DNA from: Rhizobium sp. AC27/96
GTDB taxonomy: Bacteria; Pseudomonadota; Alphaproteobacteria; Rhizobiales; Rhizobiaceae
Direction of reading: 5' to 3'
Assembly (NCBI RefSeq): GCF_001692325.1
Contig: NZ_LXKN01000070.1
Span: 124,001 to 188,000, forward strand
DNA: 64,000 nucleotides
The translations under genes and the position numbers were made by a program. Positions 9,451 through 17,400 of the stretch are shown here, in pieces (the first letter of the stretch is position 1; each line of letters opens with the position of its first letter). A model generated the notes under the pieces. That model was not told where the DNA came from. It searched no databases and worked only from the letters and a program-made list of their open reading frames with translations.

Positions 9451-9537
9451 CTTTTCTCCGAATCGTGAAAGCACTCTATCTCTTTGTCGTTACTCATGCC
9501 GGACGGAAAACCGCCATGCGCTTTTCCTGGAAATGCT
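9451..9537. repeat. RIME-like palindromic repeat, copy 1
   Basis: An intergenic element about 87 bp long. Its 3' half is an imperfect palindrome (9495-9534: CCGGACGGAAAACC facing CTTTTCCTGGAAATG). The same sequence with small differences recurs at 38671-38759, also directly downstream of a plus-strand gene. This resembles the rhizobial intergenic mosaic elements described for Rhizobium and Sinorhizobium genomes. Confidence 0.75.
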
Positions 9538-9572
9538 CCAAGGCTGCCGCGCGTCATTTGATGGACGGATGC

Positions 9573-10043
9573 CTATTTGTGCTTGGGCGCCTTGCCGTCT
9601 GATGTGAAGCTGCCGTTGAAACTCATCTCGGGCGATTTGGCCGAGCATTCGATGACGACCGGCTTGCCGGCATAGGGGTTTGCGAAGGTGCATGTGCCCT
9701 TTGCTGCAATCTTGTTGGAGATTTTTTCACCCTGGCCCGTCGAAATAACGTCGATCGGCAACTGTGCGGTGCCCTTCTGGCTACCGGGCTTTATGCCTTT
9801 GCCGTTACCCTCGAACCCCAGCATCTTGCCGCCAGATGTGAAAAGGAATGCCACAGATCCATCCGCCCCGGTAACTGTGCCGAGTTGGCCCACGCAGCCC
9901 TTGGAGGCATCGAGTTTGCCGACGACGAGTTTGGCGCATTTCCCGCTGACCACGGTTACGCCCTGTGCCGGGAAATTCTCAACGGCTGCAGCCGACGTGG
10001 CGGCCAGCGCCGTCAATCCAAATACAATGCATGCGAATCGCAT
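9573..10043 (-). CDS. Secreted protein of unknown function
   Basis: The 156-residue product has a clear Sec signal peptide (MRFACIVFGLTALAATSAAA, cleavage probably after AAA-VE). The mature part is about 135 residues, Gly/Lys-rich, predicted mostly beta, with four cysteines (GKCAK, KGCVG, GTCTF, IECSA) that could form two disulfides. I do not recognise a family. AAGGAG is placed seven bases before the ATG at 10043, favouring this start over one 13 codons upstream. The SD sits in the loop of a hairpin (10046-10064). Confidence 0.7.
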   Translation of the reverse strand: MRFACIVFGLTALAATSAAAVENFPAQGVTVVSGKCAKLVVGKLDASKGCVGQLGTVTGADGSVAFLFTSGGKMLGFEGNGKGIKPGSQKGTAQLPIDVISTGQGEKISNKIAAKGTCTFANPYAGKPVVIECSAKSPEMSFNGSFTSDGKAPKHK

Positions 10044-10045
10044 AA

Positions 10046-10064
10046 GGGGCTCCTTTAAAGCCCC
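10046..10064 (-). promoter_or_regulatory. Hairpin presenting the Shine-Dalgarno in its loop
   Basis: GGGGCT (10046-10051) and AGCCCC (10059-10064) form a perfect 6-bp stem; the 7-base loop carries most of the AAGGAG used by the secreted-protein gene. It could keep the ribosome site accessible, or be a target for an sRNA or protein. Confidence 0.4.
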
Positions 10065-10127
10065 TGCAGGTTTGCCGATCAAAATGTGGCAGTCAACCCA
10101 AGGCAGCGATGTGCGCGTTCGCCGCCG

Positions 10128-10358
10128 TTATTCCGGCACGAGCGAGCCGATCAGTTGCAGCAGGGCATTTTGCCGATTGCCGCCGCCGGCGAGGAATTCA
10201 TAGAGGCTCATGCTTGTTTCGTTGCCGCCATCGACCATGTAGTCGGCCTGGCGGATGACGAAGACCTCGCCGCTTTCCGAATCGCGGGCCAGGTGGAACA
10301 TATATTCATCGCCGTTGGGCTTGTGGTTCTTGTAGAACTGCCGCTTCACCACCGTCAT
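10128..10358 (-). CDS. Small conserved-looking cytoplasmic protein
   Basis: A 76-residue soluble protein (MTVVKRQFYKNHKPNGDEYM...) with no signal or membrane segment. GGGAGG lies six bases before the ATG. The sequence is well mixed (a region like VFVIRQADYMVDGG and a helical tail LYEFLAGGGNRQNALLQLI), which looks like a true folded small domain, but I do not recognise the family. It reads toward the secreted-protein gene, from which it is separated by 84 bases. Confidence 0.65.
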   Translation of the reverse strand: MTVVKRQFYKNHKPNGDEYMFHLARDSESGEVFVIRQADYMVDGGNETSMSLYEFLAGGGNRQNALLQLIGSLVPE

Positions 10359-10570
10359 CTCGTCCTCCCGTATGATCGATGCTTCCGTATGACAGTAGGA
10401 TGACGGCGCGGCCGGAAGTCAAGCGGCTTGTCGCGGGAAATCGCAGCGATGGGGCTGATGTGGCCGAGGCCATGGCGAACATCAGCATGTGATTGGCTAT
10501 CTGCAAAAACGCGCTTATTCTCGGTTTGCGCCCGAATATTCGGGGCGCGACAAGTAGGAGATCGAAGCCT

Positions 10571-10879
10571 ATGAAAATGATGTTAGCGCTGGGAGCGATT
10601 TTGAGCCTGGCATGCGTCTCCGCCGGGGAGGCGCCTTCGAACTATCAGACTTACCAGGGCGTTCGCGTCGACAGCGATCCGGTGCTGCTGGCCAGATACA
10701 GTAGGGCTCTCAACCACTGCGAGCCAGAGGCCTATTCCTGGCGTCGGGGATCGCCCGACCCGAACAGCACCTTCTATTGGCTGGCTCTGAGGAATTGCCT
10801 CTATCGCCAGGGCTATGTGGATCGCGGTGCCTATGCCTATCCGACGACGGCGGTGTTCCGGCATTTTCTGGACCGGTGA
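10571..10879 (+). CDS. Small exported protein of unknown function
   Basis: The 102-residue product begins with a hydrophobic export signal (MKMMLALGAILSLACVSAGE). A cysteine in SLAC is only a weak lipobox, so it may be either a lipoprotein or a soluble periplasmic protein. The mature part has two cysteines (NHCEPEAYSWRRG and LRNCLYRQGYV), probably a disulfide, and aromatic residues. TAGGAG precedes the ATG at 10571; the open frame extends 26 codons upstream but without an SD. No family recognised. Confidence 0.65.
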   Translation: MKMMLALGAILSLACVSAGEAPSNYQTYQGVRVDSDPVLLARYSRALNHCEPEAYSWRRGSPDPNSTFYWLALRNCLYRQGYVDRGAYAYPTTAVFRHFLDR

Positions 10880-10934
10880 ATATCCACGGGCTATTGCGGC
10901 CCACGGAACATTCTTCCCGAAACAGACATGAAAC

Positions 10935-10970
10935 GAAAAAGGCCTTTCGATTTCTCGAAAGGCCTTGCTT
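10935..10970. terminator. Bidirectional rho-independent terminator
   Basis: An 11-bp perfect stem (10939-10949 with 10956-10966) is flanked by AAAAA on the left and GCTTTT on the right. It therefore works best for the minus-strand tRNA-Val and can also end the plus-strand small gene at 10879. Confidence 0.8.
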
Positions 10971-10985
10971 TTCAGCAAATTAGGA

Positions 10986-11060
<75 letters not shown>

Positions 11061-11144
11061 ATCCGATGGCGGCGCATAGATCACAAAACCTCGGGGGCCG
11101 TCAATAGGCTTTTTTTCGGTTTTGTGACGTAGTTGCCGGAAGCC

Positions 11145-11507
11145 TTACGCGGCAAGGAGTTTATTGACTTCGTCGACGAGCTCGCGGAGGTGGAAAGGCT
11201 TGGAAAGCACCTTCGCATCCTTCGGAGCCTTCGAATCAGGATTGAGGGCCACTGCCGCAAAGCCGGTAATGAACATCACCTTCAGGTCCGGATCGAGTTC
11301 GGTGGCGCGGCGGGCCAGCTCGATGCCGTCCATTTCCGGCATGACGATGTCGGTCAAAAGCAGCGAAAACGGCTCTTCACGCAGCCGGTCGTAAGCGCTT
11401 GCTCCGTTGTCAAAGGACAAGACCTTGTAGCCGGCTTTTTCGAGCGCCTTCACAAGGAAGCGACGCATGTCGTTGTCATCTTCGGCAAGAAGTATCTTCT
11501 GGGTCAT
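11145..11507 (-). CDS. cpdR: CpdR-type single-domain response regulator
   Basis: A 120-residue stand-alone receiver domain: acidic pair in LLAEDDND (about 9-11), phospho-acceptor Asp53 in LLTDIVMPEMDG, and Lys in VLSKPF. In Caulobacter and Sinorhizobium CpdR, unphosphorylated, localises and primes the ClpXP protease so that CtrA and other substrates are degraded; the CckA-ChpT phosphorelay silences it. Length, sequence and the C-terminal LLAA agree with CpdR1 of rhizobia. The start is taken at MTQKILL (11507), with a second ATG just before it at 11510; the frame remains open 12 codons further upstream. Confidence 0.88.
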   Translation of the reverse strand: MTQKILLAEDDNDMRRFLVKALEKAGYKVLSFDNGASAYDRLREEPFSLLLTDIVMPEMDGIELARRATELDPDLKVMFITGFAAVALNPDSKAPKDAKVLSKPFHLRELVDEVNKLLAA

Positions 11508-11779
11508 CATCTTTTCGCTAATCAATGTTGTCTTGTTGGACACGTCCAGCGTTCAGGTTAGCGCTCCGCCGTAAACAAGCTGTGAATGGCCAGCCAAAAC
11601 GCGCCAATCCTGCATTGGTTCAAAGCATAAGTGCATTCCACGAAAACGCCCTGCGTTTCCGCTCGCGGAACATTCGGAGATTTCGATTACGGCGCTTTGG
11701 ATTAAGGCCATTTCGGTCAAGTTACTATGGACTTGCGGTCATGCAACTGGCAACATGAATACTGCGACAAGTTGTTGAC

Positions 11780-12679
11780 ATGGTAAAGACGTTGATGTCC
11801 GCGGAAATGCGTAGTTTCGAGATTTACGAGGTATTGGAGCCCGCCTCCCAGACGATACCGTTTGTCTACAGCTCACCGCATAGCGGCCGCATCTATCCCC
11901 CCGATTTCATCGCCCAGTCCCGCCTCGAAGGCATCGCCATCCGCCGTTCCGAGGATCATTATGTCGACGAGCTTTTTTCGGCGGCGAGTTCTCTCGGCGC
12001 GCCGCTGTTGCTCGCCAATTTTCCGCGTGCCTATATCGATGTGAATCGCGAGCCCTACGAGCTCGATCCCCGCATGTTCGATGGCGCGTTGCCATCCTAT
12101 GCCAACATCAATTCGCTGCGGGTCGCCGGCGGTCTCGGTACGATCCCGCGAATCGTCGCGGAGAATATGGAAATCTACGCGCGCCGCGTCCCGGTCGAAG
12201 AGGCGCTAAGGCGTATCGACACGATCTACAAGCCCTATCACGCCACGCTTCGCCGGCTGATCGCGCGCACCCATGTCAAATTCGGCTTCGGTGTCCTGGT
12301 CGATTGTCATTCGATGCCGGGCAACATCCGAATCGCCGGCAGCAATGCGCGGCCGGATTTCATTCTCGGTGATCGCTACGGCACCAGCGCCTCGGCGGAG
12401 CTTTCGCGCGCCGCCATGCAGATCCTCGAGGAGCTCGGCTTCAACGCCGTGCGCAACAAGCCCTATGCCGGCGGCTTCATCACCGAGCATTACGGTCGTC
12501 CCTCTCGCGGACTGCACGCCCTGCAGATCGAGGTCAACCGCTCGCTCTATGTGGACGAGACGACGCTGGAGAAGCGTCCGGATTTCAGTCAGGTCGCCTC
12601 GGCCATCACGCTGTTCATGAAGCGCATTGCCGAGCATGTGGAATCCTACACGGGCGATCCGGCGCTGGCTGCCGAATAA
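11780..12679 (+). CDS. N-formylglutamate amidohydrolase family protein
   Basis: A 299-residue enzyme of the HutG/N-formylglutamate amidohydrolase family. Typical features are YSSPHSGRIYP near residue 30 (metal-binding His), the acidic HYVDEL, NREPYELDPRMF, and LVDCHSMPG. Related proteins hydrolyse N-formyl-L-glutamate to glutamate and formate in histidine degradation, but no hut genes are near, so the in vivo substrate is uncertain. The gene is divergent from cpdR across a 270-bp gap. Several ATGs lie close together (codons 1, 6 and 10); 11780 is used by default. Confidence 0.85.
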   Translation: MVKTLMSAEMRSFEIYEVLEPASQTIPFVYSSPHSGRIYPPDFIAQSRLEGIAIRRSEDHYVDELFSAASSLGAPLLLANFPRAYIDVNREPYELDPRMFDGALPSYANINSLRVAGGLGTIPRIVAENMEIYARRVPVEEALRRIDTIYKPYHATLRRLIARTHVKFGFGVLVDCHSMPGNIRIAGSNARPDFILGDRYGTSASAELSRAAMQILEELGFNAVRNKPYAGGFITEHYGRPSRGLHALQIEVNRSLYVDETTLEKRPDFSQVASAITLFMKRIAEHVESYTGDPALAAE

Positions 12680-12758
12680 CGAAAATTCTCTAGGCAAGCT
12701 TGGAAAGGCGTGGTTCCGCGCTGGCCGTTTCGCCGCGACTTGAATTCCGTACCCCAGC

Positions 12759-12837
12759 AAAAAAGAACCGCGCTTGTGGCGCGGCTAAGTCTAGGGAGGA
12801 AACACCCAAGGAGGGTATTTACAGTCAGAAGACTGTA
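12759..12837 (-). ncRNA. mmgR: MmgR (alpha-r8 / Rfam 'suhB') trans-acting small RNA
   Basis: Minus-strand RNA of about 78 nt. From the 5' end: a hairpin TACAGTC-TTCT-GACTGTA, a short ACCC/GGGT hairpin, an unpaired pyrimidine stretch containing TTTCCTCCCT, and a rho-independent terminator CCGCGC-CACAA-GCGCGG followed by TTCTTTTTT (12774-12759). This organisation and its place beside an inositol-monophosphatase-family gene match the alphaproteobacterial alpha-r8 family, listed in Rfam as suhB and known as MmgR in Sinorhizobium meliloti, where it limits polyhydroxybutyrate accumulation. The exposed CCUCCC is an anti-Shine-Dalgarno-like seed. An excellent promoter lies just upstream. Confidence 0.88.
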
Positions 12838-12842
12838 GCTGG

Positions 12843-12871
12843 ATATTGGTCTCGCACTGCACAAATGTCAA
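12843..12871 (-). promoter_or_regulatory. Sigma70 promoter of mmgR
   Basis: On the minus strand TTGACA (12871-12866) and CAATAT (12848-12843) are separated by 17 bases, giving a start near 12836. Upstream, a TTTTGCACC half-site resembles an NtrC binding half-site, which would fit nitrogen-dependent mmgR expression; this last point is inference. Confidence 0.8.
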
Positions 12872-13017
12872 GCATTTTATTGCGGTGCAAAATATTTAGG
12901 CAGATTTGAAAACTCTGCCTGATCGACAGGCATCGCGCCCATTGCGTCATCACCCGGTTTGCTTCGTGAATTATATGCGCTATGGATCGCTCATCCCATC
13001 ACCTAATCGGATTGACC

Positions 13018-13791
13018 ATGCTCCCCGATCGCTCGTTCTTCTACCGTCTGGCCGAGGCGGCCAAGGCCGAAACCCTGCCGCGCTTCCGCGCCGGCGTCGA
13101 TGTGGTCAACAAGGAAGCCAGCGGGTTCGATCCGGTGACCGAAGGCGATCGTGCTGCCGAAGTGGCGATTCGGTCGCTGATCGAGGCTGAGTTCCCGGAT
13201 CACGGCATTCTGGGCGAGGAACATGGCAGCGTCGGCCTTGATCGCGAGCATGTCTGGGTGATCGACCCGATCGACGGCACGCGTGCCTTCATCTCGGGTG
13301 TGCCCGTCTGGGGAACGCTGATCGGCCTGCAGAAGAACGGCCGCGCCATCATGGGCCTGATCGACCAGCCGTTTACCGGCGAGCGCTATTTCGCCGATGG
13401 CAACGGCTCCACCTATTCCGGCCCGGACGGCGAGCGACAGCTCAAGGTTCGCGATTGCGGCAGTCTGTCGAACGCTATTCTCTTCACCACCTCGCCACAT
13501 CTCTTCGTCGGCGAGGAGCTTGCCAAATATCGCGAGATCGAGAGCCAGGCGCGGCTCTTCCGTTATGGGACGGATTGCTACGCCTATGCGCTGCTCGCCG
13601 CCGGCCATGTCGATCTCGTCATCGAAAATTCGTTGAAGCCCTATGATGTCGGCGGCATCATCCCCGTTGTGGAGCAGGCTGGCGGCATCATGACCACCTG
13701 GGACGGCGGCCGTCCGGAAATGGGCGGCACGATCATCGCTGCCGGCAGCCGGGCGGTTTACGAGCAGGCTTGCGCCATCCTGTCCCGGTAA
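13018..13791 (+). CDS. hisN: Inositol monophosphatase-family histidinol phosphatase
   Basis: A 257-residue Mg2+-dependent phosphatase. Family motifs are visible: GEEHG (about 72-76), the metal site DPIDGTRAFISG (about 88-99), and the C-terminal YDVGGIIPVVEQAGG. The lineage that keeps 'DPIDGT+AF' and about 257 residues is usually annotated HisN, dephosphorylating L-histidinol phosphate in histidine synthesis; inositol-1-phosphatase activity is the alternative. The start at MLPDRSFF is favoured over an ATG 12 codons upstream because it removes a non-conserved tail; neither has a good SD. A single-gene unit convergent with the hydrolase gene, ending three bases from its stop. Confidence 0.83.
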   Translation: MLPDRSFFYRLAEAAKAETLPRFRAGVDVVNKEASGFDPVTEGDRAAEVAIRSLIEAEFPDHGILGEEHGSVGLDREHVWVIDPIDGTRAFISGVPVWGTLIGLQKNGRAIMGLIDQPFTGERYFADGNGSTYSGPDGERQLKVRDCGSLSNAILFTTSPHLFVGEELAKYREIESQARLFRYGTDCYAYALLAAGHVDLVIENSLKPYDVGGIIPVVEQAGGIMTTWDGGRPEMGGTIIAAGSRAVYEQACAILSR

Positions 13792-13794
13792 AGG

Positions 13795-14769
13795 TCAGGC
13801 TCCGGCTTCGAGCTCATAGGCGTTGGTTTCCGCGTCGCTGCCGGGAATGAAGGCGTGAATGGCGGCCAGCGCCTGGTTGCGATAGATATCCCGCTCCTGC
13901 AGGATCTCGTGCTTTGAGCCATGAATGGGCACAAGCTGGGCGGCCCGGAAGTAACGCGATACCCTTTCCTGGTCGACATAAGGCACGACGCCGTCTCTGG
14001 TCGGTGAGAGCATGACGGTTGGGATGGGGATCGAAAACAGATGCTCTGGCCTGTTGACCTGCTCGATTGCACGGAGTGCCTGCGAGAGCCAGCGTGCCGT
14101 CGGAGGCCCGAGGGAAAGCTGTGGGTAGGCCTCGCTGATGCCTGCATTGCGCCGATAGCGCTGTTCATCCGTGGTCACCGGATTCTCGCTGAACGGCCTT
14201 TCCTTGAATTTCTTGCTGAATTGCATCCGGCCGAGCCCGACCGTGCTAAAGGCGCCGGACAGGAAACGGATCAAGCCCGGAGAGGCGCCGTGACCGGTCA
14301 GGCCGATAAAGGGCGCCGACAGCACCATGCGCTCTATACGGCTTGCAAGCCTTGGCGCTGAATACATGGCAATCAGGCCGCCTGTGGAATGTCCGAGAAG
14401 AAAAAAGGGCAGGCGTGTATCCGGCAGCACGATCTTGTCGAGGAAGACGGTGAGGTCGCGTTCATAGTCTGAAAACCGCGCGACGTGGCCGCGCAACGGA
14501 TCCTTCAGCAGGCGCTCCGACCCGCCCTGGCCGCGAAGATCGAAGGTTGCCACCCACAGGCCCTTGGCCGTGAGATCGCGGATCGTCTCGAAATATTTCT
14601 CGATGAATTCGTTGCGCCCCTGCAGCACGACGACGGTGCCTCTGGCAACCGGCTGCTCGCAACGGAATACGGCGTAGCGCAGCTTGCGTCCATCGAAACT
14701 CTCGAAGAACCCTTCGGTGCGGTTTTCCGGCACCGGATTGTCTGGCGTGGAATAGAGGATCGAATCCAT
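13795..14769 (-). CDS. Alpha/beta hydrolase (lysophospholipase / PldB-like)
   Basis: A 324-residue alpha/beta hydrolase: oxyanion-side strand TVVVLQGRNEFIEKYFE, DLRGQGGSER, nucleophile elbow GHSTGG (Ser in LLGHSTGGLIAM), acid Asp in SPTRDGVVPY, and His in IHGSKHEILQE. It resembles lysophospholipase L2 and monoglyceride lipases. The start at 14769 is preceded by GAGGCG and eliminates a 38-codon extension. It is probably cytoplasmic or membrane-associated since there is no signal peptide. Substrate unknown. Confidence 0.85.
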   Translation of the reverse strand: MDSILYSTPDNPVPENRTEGFFESFDGRKLRYAVFRCEQPVARGTVVVLQGRNEFIEKYFETIRDLTAKGLWVATFDLRGQGGSERLLKDPLRGHVARFSDYERDLTVFLDKIVLPDTRLPFFLLGHSTGGLIAMYSAPRLASRIERMVLSAPFIGLTGHGASPGLIRFLSGAFSTVGLGRMQFSKKFKERPFSENPVTTDEQRYRRNAGISEAYPQLSLGPPTARWLSQALRAIEQVNRPEHLFSIPIPTVMLSPTRDGVVPYVDQERVSRYFRAAQLVPIHGSKHEILQERDIYRNQALAAIHAFIPGSDAETNAYELEAGA

Positions 14770-14916
14770 CGCGATGTCGCGCCTCGCTGACAAATGGCCT
14801 ACCTCAAGGGGATAGCGCAGGTTGGGGGAATTGCAATAGATTTGTTGGCGGTCCCTATGCTCGACTATCCGGTGCCCAAACACTTCTCAATATGTTTTGT
14901 CAAAACCTTGTCTTCA

Positions 14917-15984
14917 TCAGGTCGTGGGCGTTCCACCGCGTCGTTCGAGGGCGGTTCTGCGAATGATGTCGGCGATTTCCGGGCTGCTGCTGGATAGCAT
15001 CTGGAAATCCGACGAATAGAGCGACAGCAGCGAGACCTCCGTCGCGGCGCTGACTGTCGCTGAGCGTGGCTCGCCACTGATCAGCGCCATCTCGCCGAAG
15101 AAGCTGCCGGTGCCGAGCTCCACGGGGTTCGGCGTGGCGACGGTGACGCGGCCCTCAACGATGAAGTACATCTGGTCGCCGGCCTCGCCCTTGCGGCAGA
15201 TGATGCCGCCGGCCGGCACGACGCGCGGTCTCAGCGCCCTGACGATCTCGATGAGTGCTCCCGAACCAAGTTTCTGGAACAGCGGCACGGCTGCGACCAG
15301 CTGCCAGTTGCGCACGAAGTCCTGGCGGCGAACTTCCTCATAGAAGCCCGTGGCGAGGATACCGGCCCATAGCGCGAAGATGCCGATCCCGCTCATCATG
15401 ACCAGCCCGGCAAGGATACGGCCGGCGAAACTTTGCGGAATTTCGTCGCCATAGCCGGTGGTCGAGAGCGTAACCACCGCCCACCACATGGCCAGCGGAA
15501 TGCTGCCGAACTTGTCGGGCTGGACGTCGCGCTCGATGATATAGGCGGCGAGTGCCGCGCCAAACAGAACTATGCCGAAGATCGAGGTGACGCCGATCAG
15601 GTTGCGCGCTTCTTTGCTGAGGACCCGGCCCAGCAGCCGGAAGAAGGTCGAGCCACGCAGCGGCTTCAGCAGCCAGATGGCGCAATAAAGGCTCTGGTCA
15701 CGCCCGCGGGCGAAGAGGAATGCGAGCACGGGGACGAGAACCGCAAGCACGTCGACGGCCGTTTCCAGCGTCCTGCCGCGCGCTTCTCTCGATCGCTGCA
15801 TTAACAGCGTCTCGATCAGTTGCAGAACATAGGCGGCCCAGACACCGGCGAGCAGGACCTCCAGAACCAACCTTGTCTGTCCGGTTATGTCGGGTGTCGT
15901 CAGTGCCGCCACGGTCAGCAGGCCGATTGCTGCGAGCAGCGCGTTCAGCGATGTGGAAATCTTCGAGAAGGAAAGCGCCGACAT
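14917..15984 (-). CDS. Cyclic-nucleotide-gated K+ channel (MloK1-like)
   Basis: This 355-residue protein has about six transmembrane helices, a pore loop with the potassium selectivity filter TTGYGD, and a C-terminal cyclic-nucleotide-binding domain (about 225-345, with the phosphate cassette GSFFGEMALISGEPRSATV containing the essential Arg). Length and architecture match MloK1 (MlotiK1) of Mesorhizobium loti, a cAMP-gated channel lacking the C-linker. The start MSALSF at 15984 gives exactly the MloK1 length; the frame is open 37 codons upstream. Membrane potential or potassium flux is thus probably tied to cAMP, for which rhizobia carry many cyclases. Confidence 0.9.
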   Translation of the reverse strand: MSALSFSKISTSLNALLAAIGLLTVAALTTPDITGQTRLVLEVLLAGVWAAYVLQLIETLLMQRSREARGRTLETAVDVLAVLVPVLAFLFARGRDQSLYCAIWLLKPLRGSTFFRLLGRVLSKEARNLIGVTSIFGIVLFGAALAAYIIERDVQPDKFGSIPLAMWWAVVTLSTTGYGDEIPQSFAGRILAGLVMMSGIGIFALWAGILATGFYEEVRRQDFVRNWQLVAAVPLFQKLGSGALIEIVRALRPRVVPAGGIICRKGEAGDQMYFIVEGRVTVATPNPVELGTGSFFGEMALISGEPRSATVSAATEVSLLSLYSSDFQMLSSSSPEIADIIRRTALERRGGTPTT

Positions 15985-16110
15985 TCGATACCCCAACTGG
16001 CCCGCCACTTTCTCAGAATAGGATGTCTTCGGTTGAAACGTAAAGGGCTGGCGGGGCGTTCGCGGCAGCCAAGTTTCGGCCTGGCGTATAGGCAATTTAT
16101 CGCTGTCTTT

Positions 16111-16602
16111 TCAATCCGATTTCAGTCGCTGCCCGACATCCAGCGGTAGTCCCTTGAATGGCTTGATTTCCTTCAGAACGAATGTCGTCTGCATTTCCTT
16201 GATGCGCGGCAGGCGACGCACCACCCGCATGGCGAAATCCGCATAGCTGTCGAGATCGGCGGCAACGACCTGCAGCAGGAAATCCGCATCGCCGGCAATG
16301 CTGTAGCAGGCGACGACCTCGCTCAACTTCAGGACATCGCGCGAAAATTCGTCGGCCTCCGCCTCGCTGTGGCTGTCGATCTTGATCCTGATGAAGGCGA
16401 GGACGCCAAGGCCGATCTGACGCCTGTCGAGCGTTGCCGTATAGCCTTGGATCACCCCTGTTTCCTCAAGCTGGCGCACGCGCCGCCAGCAGGGCGAGGT
16501 GGAGAGCCCGACTTCGGACGACAGCGCCTGGTTCGTCAGGCGTCCGTCTTTCTGGAGGGCGCCGAGAATTCTTAGATCGACGGGTTCGAGATTGGAAGGC
16601 AT
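16111..16602 (-). CDS. Lrp/AsnC-family transcriptional regulator
   Basis: A 163-residue Lrp/AsnC regulator: N-terminal winged helix (LDLRILGALQKDGRLTNQALSSEVGLSTSPCWRR, split here as helix and recognition helix VGLSTSPCWRRV) and a C-terminal RAM ligand-binding domain (GYTATLDRRQIG onward, with DADFLLQVVAADLDSY). The start at MPSNLEPVD (16602) gives the usual length; a longer frame exists upstream without support. It is divergent from the DUF2000 gene (131-bp gap), the likely shared operator region, suggesting autoregulation and control of that neighbour. Confidence 0.9.
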   Translation of the reverse strand: MPSNLEPVDLRILGALQKDGRLTNQALSSEVGLSTSPCWRRVRQLEETGVIQGYTATLDRRQIGLGVLAFIRIKIDSHSEAEADEFSRDVLKLSEVVACYSIAGDADFLLQVVAADLDSYADFAMRVVRRLPRIKEMQTTFVLKEIKPFKGLPLDVGQRLKSD

Positions 16603-16733
16603 AGATTGACCCGATAGCGGTTGATATGGGTAGGATCTACCACATTGAGCGAGTATACCGCAATGAAAGGTAAGATCGCCCGTGATTGGCGCGATATCCT
16701 GCTGATAGTCATCGTCAACAACAGCAGGTTTCA

Positions 16734-17150
16734 ATGCTTCCCGATATTCGTCTCGCCATTGTCATCAATCCGGATCTGCCACTCGGGCTGATCGCCAATA
16801 CCGCCGGCGCCATTGCCATCGGATTAGGGGCCAGGTTTCCCGGTCTTGCGGCGCGGCAGCTGATCGACGGGCAGGAACGTGCCATCGACATCAGCTCGAA
16901 CATGCCGGTGCCGATGCTGCAGGCGGATGCCGATACCATCCGGTCGCTGCTGCTGAAGGCGCTGCCGCAGCAGGGCGAACGGGCAATCGTTCCCTTTCCG
17001 GCCTTCGCACGTTCGTTGCACGATTACAGGGAGTATGAGGCGACTTTTCCCGGGCGCGATCTATCGCAGGAGACCATCGACGGCCTGGGCATAGCCGGTC
17101 CATCGAAATGGGTGAAATCGCTTACCGGTTCGCTGAAGCTTTTGCGTTAG
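16734..17150 (+). CDS. DUF2000 family protein
   Basis: A 138-residue protein that begins MLPDIRLAIVINPDLPLGLIANT and contains the ILGLGA-type turn, typical of DUF2000 proteins; the family adopts a peptidyl-tRNA-hydrolase-II-like fold but has no assigned function. AGCAGG lies upstream of the ATG at 16734. It is transcribed away from the Lrp/AsnC gene, a pairing that suggests it is under Lrp-type amino-acid-responsive control. Confidence 0.75.
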   Translation: MLPDIRLAIVINPDLPLGLIANTAGAIAIGLGARFPGLAARQLIDGQERAIDISSNMPVPMLQADADTIRSLLLKALPQQGERAIVPFPAFARSLHDYREYEATFPGRDLSQETIDGLGIAGPSKWVKSLTGSLKLLR

Positions 17151-17365
17151 CATCGAGGAGAAAAGGGGCCGGCTTGCGGGATAGAGAGATCCGCTTCGCC
17201 GGCCGAGCAGGACTGAAGAAGAAGGGACGATACACTTCAGTCATCGGATGATGATGTATCCGACGATGCAATGGATAGGACTGTCTGCCTGAACGGGTGC
17301 CGAACCGGGTGTTCATCTGCGGTTCACGCGTACTTTTTTCAAAATCTCGGCTGCGAGGCCTGGGG

Positions 17366-17394
17366 CTTGAACTCCTGAAAAGCGATCCCCATTT
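17366..17394 (+). promoter_or_regulatory. RpoH (sigma32-type) heat-shock promoter
   Basis: CTTGAA (17366-17371) and CCCCATTT (17387-17394) are separated by 15 bases, a close match to the sigma32/RpoH consensus. The predicted start near 17401 yields a leader of about 100 nt before the Hsp20 ATG at 17500. The stretch 17151-17365 contains no other feature that I can support. Confidence 0.85.
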
Positions 17395-17400
17395 CCATCC

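Noticed and set aside
11562..11779. CtrA-type boxes in the cpdR upstream region
   Set aside because: TTAA pieces exist, but no TTAA-N7-TTAA arrangement was found.
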